DNA of 64,000 nucleotides from the NCBI RefSeq assembly GCF_036347055.1, contig NZ_CP108882.1:1302001-1366000 (forward strand). Direction: 5' to 3'. Under the pieces are notes generated by a model. The model was not told the DNA's origin. It saw nothing but the letters and a program-made list of their open reading frames with translations, and made no database searches. The position numbers and the translations under genes were made by a program. The stretch comes from Streptomyces sp. NBC_00820 (GTDB lineage: Bacteria; Actinomycetota; Actinomycetes; Streptomycetales; Streptomycetaceae). Positions 49,515 through 57,590 of this stretch are shown here, piece after piece. Positions within the stretch are counted from its first letter, which is position 1, and every line of letters starts with the position of its first letter.

Positions 49515-52505
49515 TCACACCCCGCGCTGCCGCAGCGCCGACCCCGACCTGCCCTTCACGACCTCCAGTTGGGCGTGGACGCGGCGACGCAGGTCGGCCA
49601 CGTGACTCACGATGCCGACGCTGCGGTCGCGTGCGCGCAGGGAGTCGAGGACGTCGAGGACCTCGTCCAGGGTCTGGTCGTCCAGGCTGCCGAACCCCTC
49701 GTCGATGAAGAGCGTGTCCAGCCGGACACCGCCCGCCTCGTCGGTGACGACGTCGGCGAGGCCGAGGGCGAGGGCGAGGGAGGCGAAGAAGGTCTCGCCG
49801 CCGGACAGGGTCGCGGTGTCCCGTTCCCGGCCGGTCCAGGCGTCCACGACGTGCAGCCCGAGCCCGCTGCGGCCGCGTCCGGCGCGGTCGGCGAAGTGCA
49901 CGAGCGTGTAGCGGCCCGAGGACATGCGCTGGAGCCGCATGGTCGCGGCCGCGGCGACCTGTTCCAGGCGGGCGGCCAGGACGTACGACTCCAAGCGCAT
50001 TCTGCGCTCGTTGTCGGCGGAGGTGCCGGCCGTGAGGGCGGCCAGGCCGGCCACCCGGTCGTACTCCTCGCGCAGCGGGCCGAGCCGTCGTACGCCGTCC
50101 GCGGCGCGGTCGGAGAGGCGGTCCAGTTCAGTGGTGCGGCGGGCGGCCGCGTCGTGGGCGGAGGCGGCCTCGCGCAGCCGCAGGTCCGCCTCGGCCGCGG
50201 CACGCTCCGCGGCTACGGGGTCGGCGGGCGGGCGCTGGGCGGCGGCCGCGGTGTCGGCCTCCGCGAGCACGGCGCGTACGGCGGACTCCTCGGACTGCCA
50301 GGCGTCCAGGCGGTGTTGGAGGGTGCGGTGGGCGGCGTCGTCCAGGAGGGCGTCGGCGGCGGCCTGCGGGGTGTCGAAGCCGGCGCGGTAGGCGGCGTCG
50401 GCGAGACGGGCGTCGGCGTCCTTGAGCCGCTGGGCGGCGTCCTCGGCGGCGCGCGCCGCGTCGGCGGCGTCGGTGAGCAGGACCGCGCGCCGCTCCAGCT
50501 GGGCCGCACGGGCGCCCACGCTGTCGGCAGCTCCGCGCGCCTGCGTCAACTCCGCTTCGAGGGCGGCCTGTTCACGTTCCAGGGTGTCGCGGCGGGTGAG
50601 CCGGGAAGCGGTCCGCACGGCCGCCTGCTGGCGGGCCGCGAAGCGCTGTTCGCGCTCGTGTTCGGCCTTGCGCAGTTCCTCGTGCGCGGCGTGCAGGGCG
50701 GAGGCGGTACGGCGGGCGCGCGTGTACTCCTGCTCCAACTCCGCGGTCTCGGCGGCGAGTCGGGCGGTGGCGGTGTCGCCGGCCTCGGCGGTGGCGGCGG
50801 CCAGGGCCTCGCGGACCGCGCCGAGGCGCCGCTCGTGCTCGGTGCGCTGTTCGTCGGCCTTCTGGAAGGCGGTGAGGGCGCGCTCCTCGGCCTCGCGGTC
50901 GACGTGTCCGGCGACCCTGCGGGCCGGGGCGGGGTGTTCGGTGGCTCCGCAGACGGCGCACGGCGCGCCGTCGGTGAGGTGTGCGGCAAGTTCGGCGGCG
51001 ATGCCGTTCAGGCGCTGTTCCTTGAGGTCCAGCCAGTGGCCGCGGGCGTCCAGGGCGCGCTGTTCGGAGGCGAGTGCGCGGCTGCGCGCCTCCTCCAGGT
51101 CCGCGGTCAGCCTGTCCCGGGTCCGTGCCGCGTCGAGGCGGCGGCGCGCGGGTTCGCGCTGGACGGCGAGCTGTTCGGCGCGGGTGGCCGCCTCCTGGGC
51201 GGTCTCGATGCGGGACTGCAGGCCGGCGCGTGTGGCTTCCCAGCCGTCCAGCCAGGCGTCGGCCTCGCGCTGCACGTCCTCGTCGGTGCGCTCCTGCCGG
51301 TCCAGTTCCGCGCGCTCCACGGCCAGTCGGGCGAGCCGCTGTTCGGCGCGCCGGGCCGATTCGAGGCCGCCCAGTTCCTCGGCGGCGCGGCGGGCGGCGG
51401 CCGCGAGGCCGGTCACGCCGGCGTCGGTGTCGGAGTCGGGGAGCAGCCCGCGCGCGTGGGTCTCGGCGGCCGCGGCCTGCCGGTGCGCGCTCTCCGCGTC
51501 CTCGCGCAGCTCCAGCGCGGGCGTCACGGCCTCCGCCTTGCGGCCGCGGTCCATGCGCTCCTGCGTCGCGTGATGCTCGCCGGCCCGCTCCCGGAGGCGC
51601 TCGGCGCGCTGCCGGGCCTCGGCGAACCGGCTCTGCAGCCGGGCGAGTTCGCGTGCGTCGGCCAGGGCGTGCCGGGCCGTGGCGTGCGCGTCCTCGGCGG
51701 CGGTCAGGCGGCCGTGGGCGATGGTGAGGTGTTCGCGGGCGGTGGTGCGGGCGACGGCGGCGGCGCCGAGGACGGCTTCGGCGAGGCCGGGCTCGCCCGG
51801 GGCCAGTTCGGGCAGTTCCATGGCGTCGCCCGCGGCCTGCTGCATGCGGTGCGCGTCGGCGAGCAGCGCGGTGTCACCTTCGCGCACCCGGGCCTCGGTG
51901 GTGCGCCGGCGTTCGGCGAGCCGCTTCTCGACGTCGGCGAAGCGCTGGGTGTCGAAGAGGCGGCCCAGGAGACGGCCGCGGGCTTCGGCGTCGGCGCGCA
52001 GGAAGCGGGCGAAGTCGCCCTGGGGCAGCAGGACGACCTGGCAGAACTGCTCGCGGCTCATGCCGAGCAGCTGGGTGATCTCCTCGCCGATCTCCTGGTG
52101 GGAGCGGCTGAGGTCTTTCCAGGCTCCGGCCGGGGCGTCGTACTCGCGCAGCCAGGTCTGCGCCTTGTCGAGGGTCGTGCCCGTGCCGCGCTTCTTGGGG
52201 CGCTCCCACGGCGGCTGCCGGGTGATCTCCAGCCGGCGTCCGGCGACGGTGAGTTCGAGGCGGACCTCGGTGCGGACGGCCGAGTCGGCGTGGTCGCTGC
52301 GCAGGTTCGTGCCCTGGCCGCTCTGGCGGGCGCCGGGCACGGAGCCGTACAGGGCGTAGCAGACGGCGTCGAGGACGGAGGTCTTGCCGGCGCCGGTGGG
52401 GCCGTGCAGCAGGAAGAGTCCGGCGGTCGAGAGCGCGTCGAAGTCGACGCTCTGGCAGTCGCCGAAGGGGCCGAAGGCGGTGAGGTCGAGCCGGTGCAGC
52501 CTCAT
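49515..52505 (-). CDS. sbcC: DNA double-strand break repair ATPase SbcC
   Basis: SbcC, the Rad50-like partner of SbcD, is an SMC-type ATPase that opens hairpins and processes blocked DNA ends. The 996-residue protein has Walker A GPTGAGKTSVLDA at the N terminus and long coiled coils rich in Ala, Arg and Glu either side of a central zinc hook CAVC (Cys516/519). A C-terminal ABC signature (ATLSGGETF) and Walker B (LFIDEGFGSLD) complete the site. The ATG at 52505 overlaps the sbcD stop by 4 bp, so the complex is co-translated. The N-terminal start MRLHRLDLTAFGPF is typical. Confidence 0.95.
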   Translation of the reverse strand: MRLHRLDLTAFGPFGDCQSVDFDALSTAGLFLLHGPTGAGKTSVLDAVCYALYGSVPGARQSGQGTNLRSDHADSAVRTEVRLELTVAGRRLEITRQPPWERPKKRGTGTTLDKAQTWLREYDAPAGAWKDLSRSHQEIGEEITQLLGMSREQFCQVVLLPQGDFARFLRADAEARGRLLGRLFDTQRFADVEKRLAERRRTTEARVREGDTALLADAHRMQQAAGDAMELPELAPGEPGLAEAVLGAAAVARTTAREHLTIAHGRLTAAEDAHATARHALADARELARLQSRFAEARQRAERLRERAGEHHATQERMDRGRKAEAVTPALELREDAESAHRQAAAAETHARGLLPDSDTDAGVTGLAAAARRAAEELGGLESARRAEQRLARLAVERAELDRQERTDEDVQREADAWLDGWEATRAGLQSRIETAQEAATRAEQLAVQREPARRRLDAARTRDRLTADLEEARSRALASEQRALDARGHWLDLKEQRLNGIAAELAAHLTDGAPCAVCGATEHPAPARRVAGHVDREAEERALTAFQKADEQRTEHERRLGAVREALAAATAEAGDTATARLAAETAELEQEYTRARRTASALHAAHEELRKAEHEREQRFAARQQAAVRTASRLTRRDTLEREQAALEAELTQARGAADSVGARAAQLERRAVLLTDAADAARAAEDAAQRLKDADARLADAAYRAGFDTPQAAADALLDDAAHRTLQHRLDAWQSEESAVRAVLAEADTAAAAQRPPADPVAAERAAAEADLRLREAASAHDAAARRTTELDRLSDRAADGVRRLGPLREEYDRVAGLAALTAGTSADNERRMRLESYVLAARLEQVAAAATMRLQRMSSGRYTLVHFADRAGRGRSGLGLHVVDAWTGRERDTATLSGGETFFASLALALGLADVVTDEAGGVRLDTLFIDEGFGSLDDQTLDEVLDVLDSLRARDRSVGIVSHVADLRRRVHAQLEVVKGRSGSALRQRGV

Positions 52506-53665
52506 CGTGCCACCTCCCGTGCGGCGTCGTCGGCACGTACGGCGTCGAAGGCCTCGCGGAGCACGGCCGCCTCCCGCTCGTCGGGCTCGGTGCCGCGCAC
52601 ATGGGCGACGAAGTCCTGGGCGATCTGCTGTTCGCTGCGGCCCGCGAGCCGGCGGGCGTAGGACACCTCGGGGTCGTCCGGGGCCCGTTCGGGGGCGAAG
52701 ACGAGGCTGAGGGTGTGCGGGAATCGCTCGCTGACGCGGGCCATGGGGTCGGCCGGGCGGACGGCGTCGGTGAGGGTGGCCTCCACCCAGGAGCCTTCGT
52801 GGCGGGTCAGCTCGGGGTCGGCGAGCAGGTCCTCCAGGGTGCCCCGGACGCGGGCCAGCGGGCGCGGCACGGGGCAGTCGAGGCGCTCGGCGGTGACCGA
52901 GCCGTCGGCGGCCAGGTCGACGAGCCACATGCTCTTGCGGTGCTCGGTCTCGGAGAAGGAGTACGCGAGCGGCGAGCCGGAGTAGCGCACGCGCTCGGTC
53001 AGGGTCTGGCAGCCGTGCAGGTGCCCGAGGGCGACGTAGTCGACGCCGTCGAACACCCCGGCCGGAACGGCGGCCACGCCGCCCACCGTGATGTCCCGTT
53101 CGCTGTCGCTGGGCCGCCCGCCCGTGACGAAGGCGTGTGCGAGCACGACGGAACGGGTGCCCCGCGCGCGCGTGGCGAGGTCGGCGCGGACGCGGTCCAT
53201 GGCGGCCGCGAGCACCGCCTCGTGGCCCGCCTTGCCCACCGCGAACTCGTCCTTGACCAGAGCCGGTTCGAGGTACGGCAGGCCGTAGAAGGCGATGTCG
53301 CCGTGGGCGTCCGCCAGCATCACCGGCGTGCCCACGGCGGACGGCTCGGTGCGCAGGTGGATGCCCGCGCGGTCGATGAGTCCGGCGCCCACGCCGAGGC
53401 GGCGGGCCGAGTCGTGGTTCCCGGAGATCATCACCGTGGGCACGCCGAGGTCCGCGAGGCGGTGCAGCGCGTCGTCGAACAGTTCGACCGCGGCGAGCGG
53501 GGGCACGGCACGGTCGTAGACGTCTCCCGACACGACCACGGCGTCCACGGCGTGCTCACGCACGGTGGTGACGAGATGGCCGATGAACTCGGCCTGGGCC
53601 TCGAGCATGTTCACGCGGTGGAAGGCACGGCCGAGGTGCCAGTCGGACGTGTGCAGCAATCTCAA
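52502..53665 (-). CDS. sbcD: Nuclease SbcCD subunit D
   Basis: SbcD is the Mre11-like manganese nuclease of the SbcCD complex. The 387-residue protein has phosphoesterase motifs I DWHLG in MRLLHTSDWHLGRAFH, II GDVYDR, III GNHD in MISGNHDSARRLG, and the later HAFVTGG and GHLHGCQ segments, so all metal ligands are present. It starts at ATG 53665, upstream of sbcC on the same strand, with a 4-bp overlap between them. Promoter elements lie in the 270-bp gap to the right, but no consensus sequence stands out. Confidence 0.95.
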   Translation of the reverse strand: MRLLHTSDWHLGRAFHRVNMLEAQAEFIGHLVTTVREHAVDAVVVSGDVYDRAVPPLAAVELFDDALHRLADLGVPTVMISGNHDSARRLGVGAGLIDRAGIHLRTEPSAVGTPVMLADAHGDIAFYGLPYLEPALVKDEFAVGKAGHEAVLAAAMDRVRADLATRARGTRSVVLAHAFVTGGRPSDSERDITVGGVAAVPAGVFDGVDYVALGHLHGCQTLTERVRYSGSPLAYSFSETEHRKSMWLVDLAADGSVTAERLDCPVPRPLARVRGTLEDLLADPELTRHEGSWVEATLTDAVRPADPMARVSERFPHTLSLVFAPERAPDDPEVSYARRLAGRSEQQIAQDFVAHVRGTEPDEREAAVLREAFDAVRADDAAREVAR

Positions 53666-53880
53666 GAAACCGCTCCGACCTGCACCGCTTCCCCCTACTA
53701 CCGCTCCGAGACCAGCCTGGACCGGCGCGGGCCCCGCCGGTCGGCATCTACCACGCTAACGCCTTCGGGTACCTGATCCGCCACGAATCTCAGGTTGTCA
53801 CGTCACATCCGGCACCGGATTGAAGGTGGATTTACCTTTTTACCCCCATTTGCACCCCTTAGTCGATGCTGTCGCGCCCT

Positions 53881-53925
53881 CCTGGTCCTGCCCCGGGCCG
53901 GGGCCTGGTCCTGCCCCGGGCCGGG
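53881..53925. repeat. 22-bp direct repeat, two copies
   Basis: A 22-bp segment beginning CCTGGTCCTGCCCCGGGCCG occurs at 53881-53902 and again, after one base, at 53904-53925. It lies between the end of the CdsA-like gene and the sbcD gene and contains the palindrome CCCGGG. Confidence 0.9.
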
Positions 53926-53935
53926 CCGCGGCGGC

Positions 53936-54739
53936 TCAGCTCAGGACGAGCAGCACGGCCAGCGCGATGAGCAGCGAGTCGATCCGGTCCAGCAGCCCGC
54001 CGGAGCCGGGCAGCCAGGAGCCGGCGTCCTTGGCCCCCGCGCCTCTCTTGATCATGGATTCGAGGAGGTCGCCGGCCGGGCCGCCGACCGCCACCGCGAC
54101 CGCCGTCGGCCAGCTCAGCACGGACAGCGCGGCCAGCGCGCCGATTCCGGCCGCGGCCCCGGCCAGCGTCCCGCTCCACCGCTTCGCCGGTGACAGGGGC
54201 GACAGCCGCGGACCGCCCAGCCGCCGGCCCGCGAAGTACGCCGCGATGTCGGCGACCGAGACCGCCACGAACAGCGCGAGCCCGGTCGCGCCGAGCGGCA
54301 CCAGCGCGGCCGTCACGCTCAGCCAGGCCAGCCCCAGCAGGCCGGCGCCGAGCCGCCGCTGACCGTCGTCGGCGTCGCCGGCCAGGAGCGGCACCGCGGC
54401 CACCGCGAGCGCGCCGATCGCGAGCACCCGGAACACCTGTCCGGGCGCCAGCCACGCGGCCAGCACCACGCCCGTCACCGCCGCGGCCAGCACCACGCGG
54501 TCCACGCGGCCGAGCCGCATCAGCCCGCCGAACTCCAGCACCGCGATCACCCCGACCGCGACGGCGACGGCCGCGGCGCCGGGACGGCCCAGCCAGAAGG
54601 CGCCGGCGACCAGGGGCACCCCGACCGCCCAGGCACACCACCGGATCAGCAGCTCACGGCGCCGGGACGCGGCCACCGCGACACCGCTCAGCGCCAGCGC
54701 CCCGCCGAGGAAGGGCGCCAGGGAGGCCATGGTGATCAC
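53936..54739 (-). CDS. CdsA-like phosphatidate cytidylyltransferase (paralogue)
   Basis: This integral membrane protein of 267 residues has seven or so hydrophobic helices and the CTP-transferase signature near the C terminus: LSPAKRWSGTLAG followed by SMIKRGAGAKDAGSWLPGSGG and LLDRIDS. CdsA enzymes make CDP-diacylglycerol from phosphatidate. The conserved PGHGG has Ser in place of His (PGSGG), which may signal a different lipid substrate. GTG 54739 overlaps the stop of the upstream fusion gene (GTGA); ATG 54730 is an alternative. Coupling to a GNAT-aminotransferase fusion, not to frr/dxr, shows it is not the housekeeping copy. Confidence 0.88.
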   Translation of the reverse strand: MITMASLAPFLGGALALSGVAVAASRRRELLIRWCAWAVGVPLVAGAFWLGRPGAAAVAVAVGVIAVLEFGGLMRLGRVDRVVLAAAVTGVVLAAWLAPGQVFRVLAIGALAVAAVPLLAGDADDGQRRLGAGLLGLAWLSVTAALVPLGATGLALFVAVSVADIAAYFAGRRLGGPRLSPLSPAKRWSGTLAGAAAGIGALAALSVLSWPTAVAVAVGGPAGDLLESMIKRGAGAKDAGSWLPGSGGLLDRIDSLLIALAVLLVLS

Positions 54740-56523
54740 CGGGCGGATCCGGCGGTCGCGACACCCGAGGCCACCGGGGCCGGCGCCTCGGGTCCGGCCG
54801 CCCCCGGTCGCAGCGCGGCCAGGGCTGCCTGACACGCCGTCACGATGCGCGCGTTCTCGGCGCTGTCCCTGACCGCGATACGCACGGTGCGTCCCTCGTA
54901 CTCGGGCGACAACGGCGACAGGTCGCGCAGGTACACGTCGTATCGACGGCACTCCTGGACCAGTTGCGCGGCGCTCGGGCCGTCGGGCGGCAGGATCACG
55001 CCGAGGAAGTTCGCCACGGACTCCTCGACCGTCACGACCCCGTCCAGCCCGGCCAGATCGGCGGCCAGCCGGCGCCGCAGCTCGTGGGTGCGCTGCCAAC
55101 GCTCGCCGTAGTACGCCGGGTCGCGCAGGGCCGCGACCGCGGCCAGCTGCGCCGGAAGGCTGACCGGCCAGGGCGGTGTCCACCGGCGCAGCCGTGCCGC
55201 GGTGACCGGCTCGGCCACCAGGAAGGCGGCCCGCATCCCGGAGAGCGCGTACATCTTGGAGAGCGAGGTGCAGACCACGACGCGGGGGTCCGTCGCGGCG
55301 AGGTCCGCGAGCGACTCGGCCAGGCCCACGTAGCCCAGGTACGCCTCGTCGATCCACCAGCGGGTCCGGGCCGGCGCGGCGGCGATCACCGAGCGCAGCT
55401 CGGCGGCCGGCGCGTGGCGGCCGGTCGGGTTGTTCGGGTTGACCACCACCACGAGGTCGTAACGCCCGGACCCGACGACGGCGGACAGCCGGGCCGGGTC
55501 GATCCGCCAGCCGTCCTCACGGCGCAGCCGGAACCGGTCCACCCGGCAGCCGATCACCTTCTCCGTGACGTGCGCGTATTCGCCGTACCCGGGGTCCATG
55601 AGGAGCACTCTGCTCTCGGGGGTCAGCCACTGGCCGAAGGCTCTGAAGATCAGGTCGGACGATCCGGCACCGACCGCGAGCGCCTCGACCGGCAGCGCGC
55701 GGGCCGCGGCGATCTCCGCCAGCAGACCCTCGGCGGCGGCCGGCGGGGAGGTCCGGGCCGCCCAGTCCGGATCCTCCGCGAGCGCCGCCCCGACCCCGGG
55801 CGCGGGCGGGAACCAGGCGTCCAGGACGTCGGCCGCGACGACCTGGTGGCGCCGTTGCAGGGTGCGGAAGTCCGTCCCGATGGCGGTGAACGAGGCGCCG
55901 CCGTGTTCGCAGCCGTCGGGTGCGGGGGCGAACGGCACGTCCAGCCGCCAGTCCACCTGGGCCGCCAGACGCCCCAACGTGGTGCGGTAACGGTCCGTCG
56001 TGGCCTTCGTCAGCCCGGACACGCTGCCGGTCAGCACCTCGAAGGTCAGCGCACCGCTGCGGACGGTACGGCCGACCGGGCGCAGGCCGGCGGCCCGGTA
56101 CATGTCGAGCAGCTCGGTGCGCCCCATGGCCACCACCTGGCGACCACCCCGGGCGGCGATCCAGCGCAGTGCCGCGTACATCAGCAAGGGCGCCGCGGCG
56201 GTGGTCCGCCAGCGCGGTTCGACGGTGAGGATGCGCACCTCGAACACACCGCCCTCGTCCAGCAGCGGCAGCTCCTCGCGGGTCAGGTACTTGTCCAGCG
56301 CGTACCGGCCCAGCCAGGGCGGCGTCAGGCTGACGAAGCCGATACGGGCCGCTCCGCGCGCCGCGACCAGGTAGACGTTGTCGCCGTCCAGTCCGTCGCG
56401 GAGCCGGCCGCCCGGATCCGGCGCGTGCTGGCCCAGCTCCTCGGCGTACACCCGGTGACGCAGTTCGTGGATCCACTCGAGATCCTCCGGTGTGGCGACG
56501 CGCACCTGCAGCTCACGGCCCAT
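54736..56523 (-). CDS. GNAT acyltransferase - PLP aminotransferase fusion
   Basis: This 595-residue bifunctional protein is unusual. Residues 1-200 form a GNAT-type acyltransferase domain (LEWIHELRHRVYAEELGQH, then EVRILTVEPRWRTTAAAPLL). About residues 235-575 form a fold-type I aminotransferase of the HisC/CobD kind: GAGSSDLIFRAF, MDPGYGEYA, VVNPNNPTG, WWIDEAYLGY, and Schiff-base Lys423 in TSLSKMYALSGMRAAF. HisC-like proteins act on amino-acid or amino-alcohol phosphates. ATG 56523 follows GAGAGAGG at ideal spacing; an ATG at 56553 adds ten residues. It is translationally coupled to a CdsA-like CTP transferase, so the pair probably builds or modifies a lipid head group. No exact function is claimed. 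Confidence 0.85.
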   Translation of the reverse strand: MGRELQVRVATPEDLEWIHELRHRVYAEELGQHAPDPGGRLRDGLDGDNVYLVAARGAARIGFVSLTPPWLGRYALDKYLTREELPLLDEGGVFEVRILTVEPRWRTTAAAPLLMYAALRWIAARGGRQVVAMGRTELLDMYRAAGLRPVGRTVRSGALTFEVLTGSVSGLTKATTDRYRTTLGRLAAQVDWRLDVPFAPAPDGCEHGGASFTAIGTDFRTLQRRHQVVAADVLDAWFPPAPGVGAALAEDPDWAARTSPPAAAEGLLAEIAAARALPVEALAVGAGSSDLIFRAFGQWLTPESRVLLMDPGYGEYAHVTEKVIGCRVDRFRLRREDGWRIDPARLSAVVGSGRYDLVVVVNPNNPTGRHAPAAELRSVIAAAPARTRWWIDEAYLGYVGLAESLADLAATDPRVVVCTSLSKMYALSGMRAAFLVAEPVTAARLRRWTPPWPVSLPAQLAAVAALRDPAYYGERWQRTHELRRRLAADLAGLDGVVTVEESVANFLGVILPPDGPSAAQLVQECRRYDVYLRDLSPLSPEYEGRTVRIAVRDSAENARIVTACQAALAALRPGAAGPEAPAPVASGVATAGSAR

Positions 56524-56599
56524 GACTACCTCTCTCGATACGGAGAAGCTCATCGTGCTGGGCGCGGACCGGCCGTATCAGGGCCATGCGACGCAGTCG

Positions 56600-56621
56600 G
56601 CCTGAGTACGGGTACTCAGGC
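56600..56621. promoter_or_regulatory. 10-2-10 palindrome containing TGAGTACGGGTACTCA (copy 2)
   Basis: GCCTGAGTAC-GG-GTACTCAGGC is a perfect 10-bp inverted repeat about 80 bp upstream of the GNAT-aminotransferase start. Its central 16 bases are identical to the palindrome at 18196-18211. A -10-like TGATAC (read leftward, 56580-56575) lies 19 bp downstream, so the palindrome would cover the -35 region. Confidence 0.6.
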
Positions 56622-56720
56622 GCGGCGCGGTGATCCCCGTACGCCGGTCGGCCGGGCGTCAGAGACCCCGTCCTGGCGCCGGCGGCGATCACCCGGGTGA
56701 TCGCTCACGCGTCAGATCGC

Positions 56721-57347
56721 TCACGCGTCCCCGTAGGCCTCCCCGCCGAGTTCGAAGGCGGCCGTACCGGCCGTCGCGTCGGCCAGCCACGAGCGGAAGG
56801 CCTCGACGTCGGCGTCCGGCAGGCCGATCTCGATGCTGACCGCCTCGCCGTAGCGGACGTCGCGCACCTCGCGGCCGCTGGAGCGCAGGTCGTTCTGGAG
56901 CCTGCCCGCGCGCTGGTGGTCGACGGTGACCGTGGCCAGCCGGAAGCGGCGCCGGGTGAGGGTGCCGAGCGCGTCGAGTGCCTCGCCGACAGAGCCGCCG
57001 TAGGCGCGGATGAGGCCGCCCGCACCGAGCTTGACGCCGCCGTAGTAGCGGGTGACGACGGCGACGACGTACCGCATGTCGCGGCGCAGCAGCATCTGGA
57101 GCATGGGGACGCCGGCGGTGCCGGACGGTTCTCCGTCGTCGCCGGCCTTCTGTACGGCGGCGCCGGCGCCGATGACGTAGGCCCAGCAGTTGTGCGTGGC
57201 GTCGGCGTGCTCCTTGCGAACGGAGGCGATGAACTCCTGGGCCTCTCGTTCGGTGGCCGCGGGGGCGAGGGCGCACAGGAAGCGGGAACGGTTGATCTCG
57301 GTCTCGTGCACGCCCGTGCGGGCGACTGTGCGGTACTCGTCCTGCAT
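56721..57347 (-). CDS. YigZ/IMPACT-family protein
   Basis: This 208-residue protein has the N-terminal IMPACT domain with ATHNCWAYVIG, DDGEPSGTAGVPM and VVTRYYGGVKLGAGGLIRAYG, which match the YigZ signature, and a C-terminal UPF0029-type ferredoxin-like domain. Bacterial YigZ proteins are poorly characterised; the yeast relative Yih1 regulates translation through Gcn1. The ATG at 57347 lies 6 nt after TAGGCT, so the mRNA is probably leaderless. A small duplication (GATCGCTCACGCGTC twice) overlaps the 3' end. Confidence 0.92.
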   Translation of the reverse strand: MQDEYRTVARTGVHETEINRSRFLCALAPAATEREAQEFIASVRKEHADATHNCWAYVIGAGAAVQKAGDDGEPSGTAGVPMLQMLLRRDMRYVVAVVTRYYGGVKLGAGGLIRAYGGSVGEALDALGTLTRRRFRLATVTVDHQRAGRLQNDLRSSGREVRDVRYGEAVSIEIGLPDADVEAFRSWLADATAGTAAFELGGEAYGDA

Positions 57348-57353
57348 CCCGCA

Positions 57354-57359
57354 AGCCTA
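57354..57359 (-). promoter_or_regulatory. -10 element TAGGCT of the yigZ gene
   Basis: Read leftward, TAGGCT ends 6 nt before the ATG at 57347, giving a leaderless transcript. The -35 region is not distinct. Confidence 0.4.
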
Positions 57360-57454
57360 TGCGGAGCGGCGCGGCGGTCCGCGCCGGGTGTGCGGGTGAG
57401 GATGCGGGGCATGGACGCCCGGCGCTCCGGCGGACGGCGTTCACGACGGCCGTT

Positions 57455-57490
57455 CCGGCTATCCGGCTATCCGGCTATCCGGCTATCCGG
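57455..57490. repeat. 8-bp tandem repeat CCGGCTAT x4.5
   Basis: CCGGCTAT is repeated four times from 57455 to 57486 and followed by CCGG. It lies in the 243-bp divergent gap between yigZ and the APC transporter gene, followed by a run of CCCCGACT-type repeats. It is intergenic and of likely variable length; it may affect the promoter of either gene. Confidence 0.9.
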
Positions 57491-57590
57491 ATTCGGGCTG
57501 CCGGGCTGACGGGCCCTCGGACTCCCCGACTCCCCGACGCCCGGACTTCAGTACTTCACGACTCCCGGACTTTCAAGGAGGCAGCACCGC

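Noticed and set aside
49569..52661. Rightward open frame of 1030 codons antisense to sbcC
   Set aside because: Gly/Val/Ala-rich mirror of the SbcC coiled coils; SbcC on the other strand has complete Walker motifs and zinc hook.
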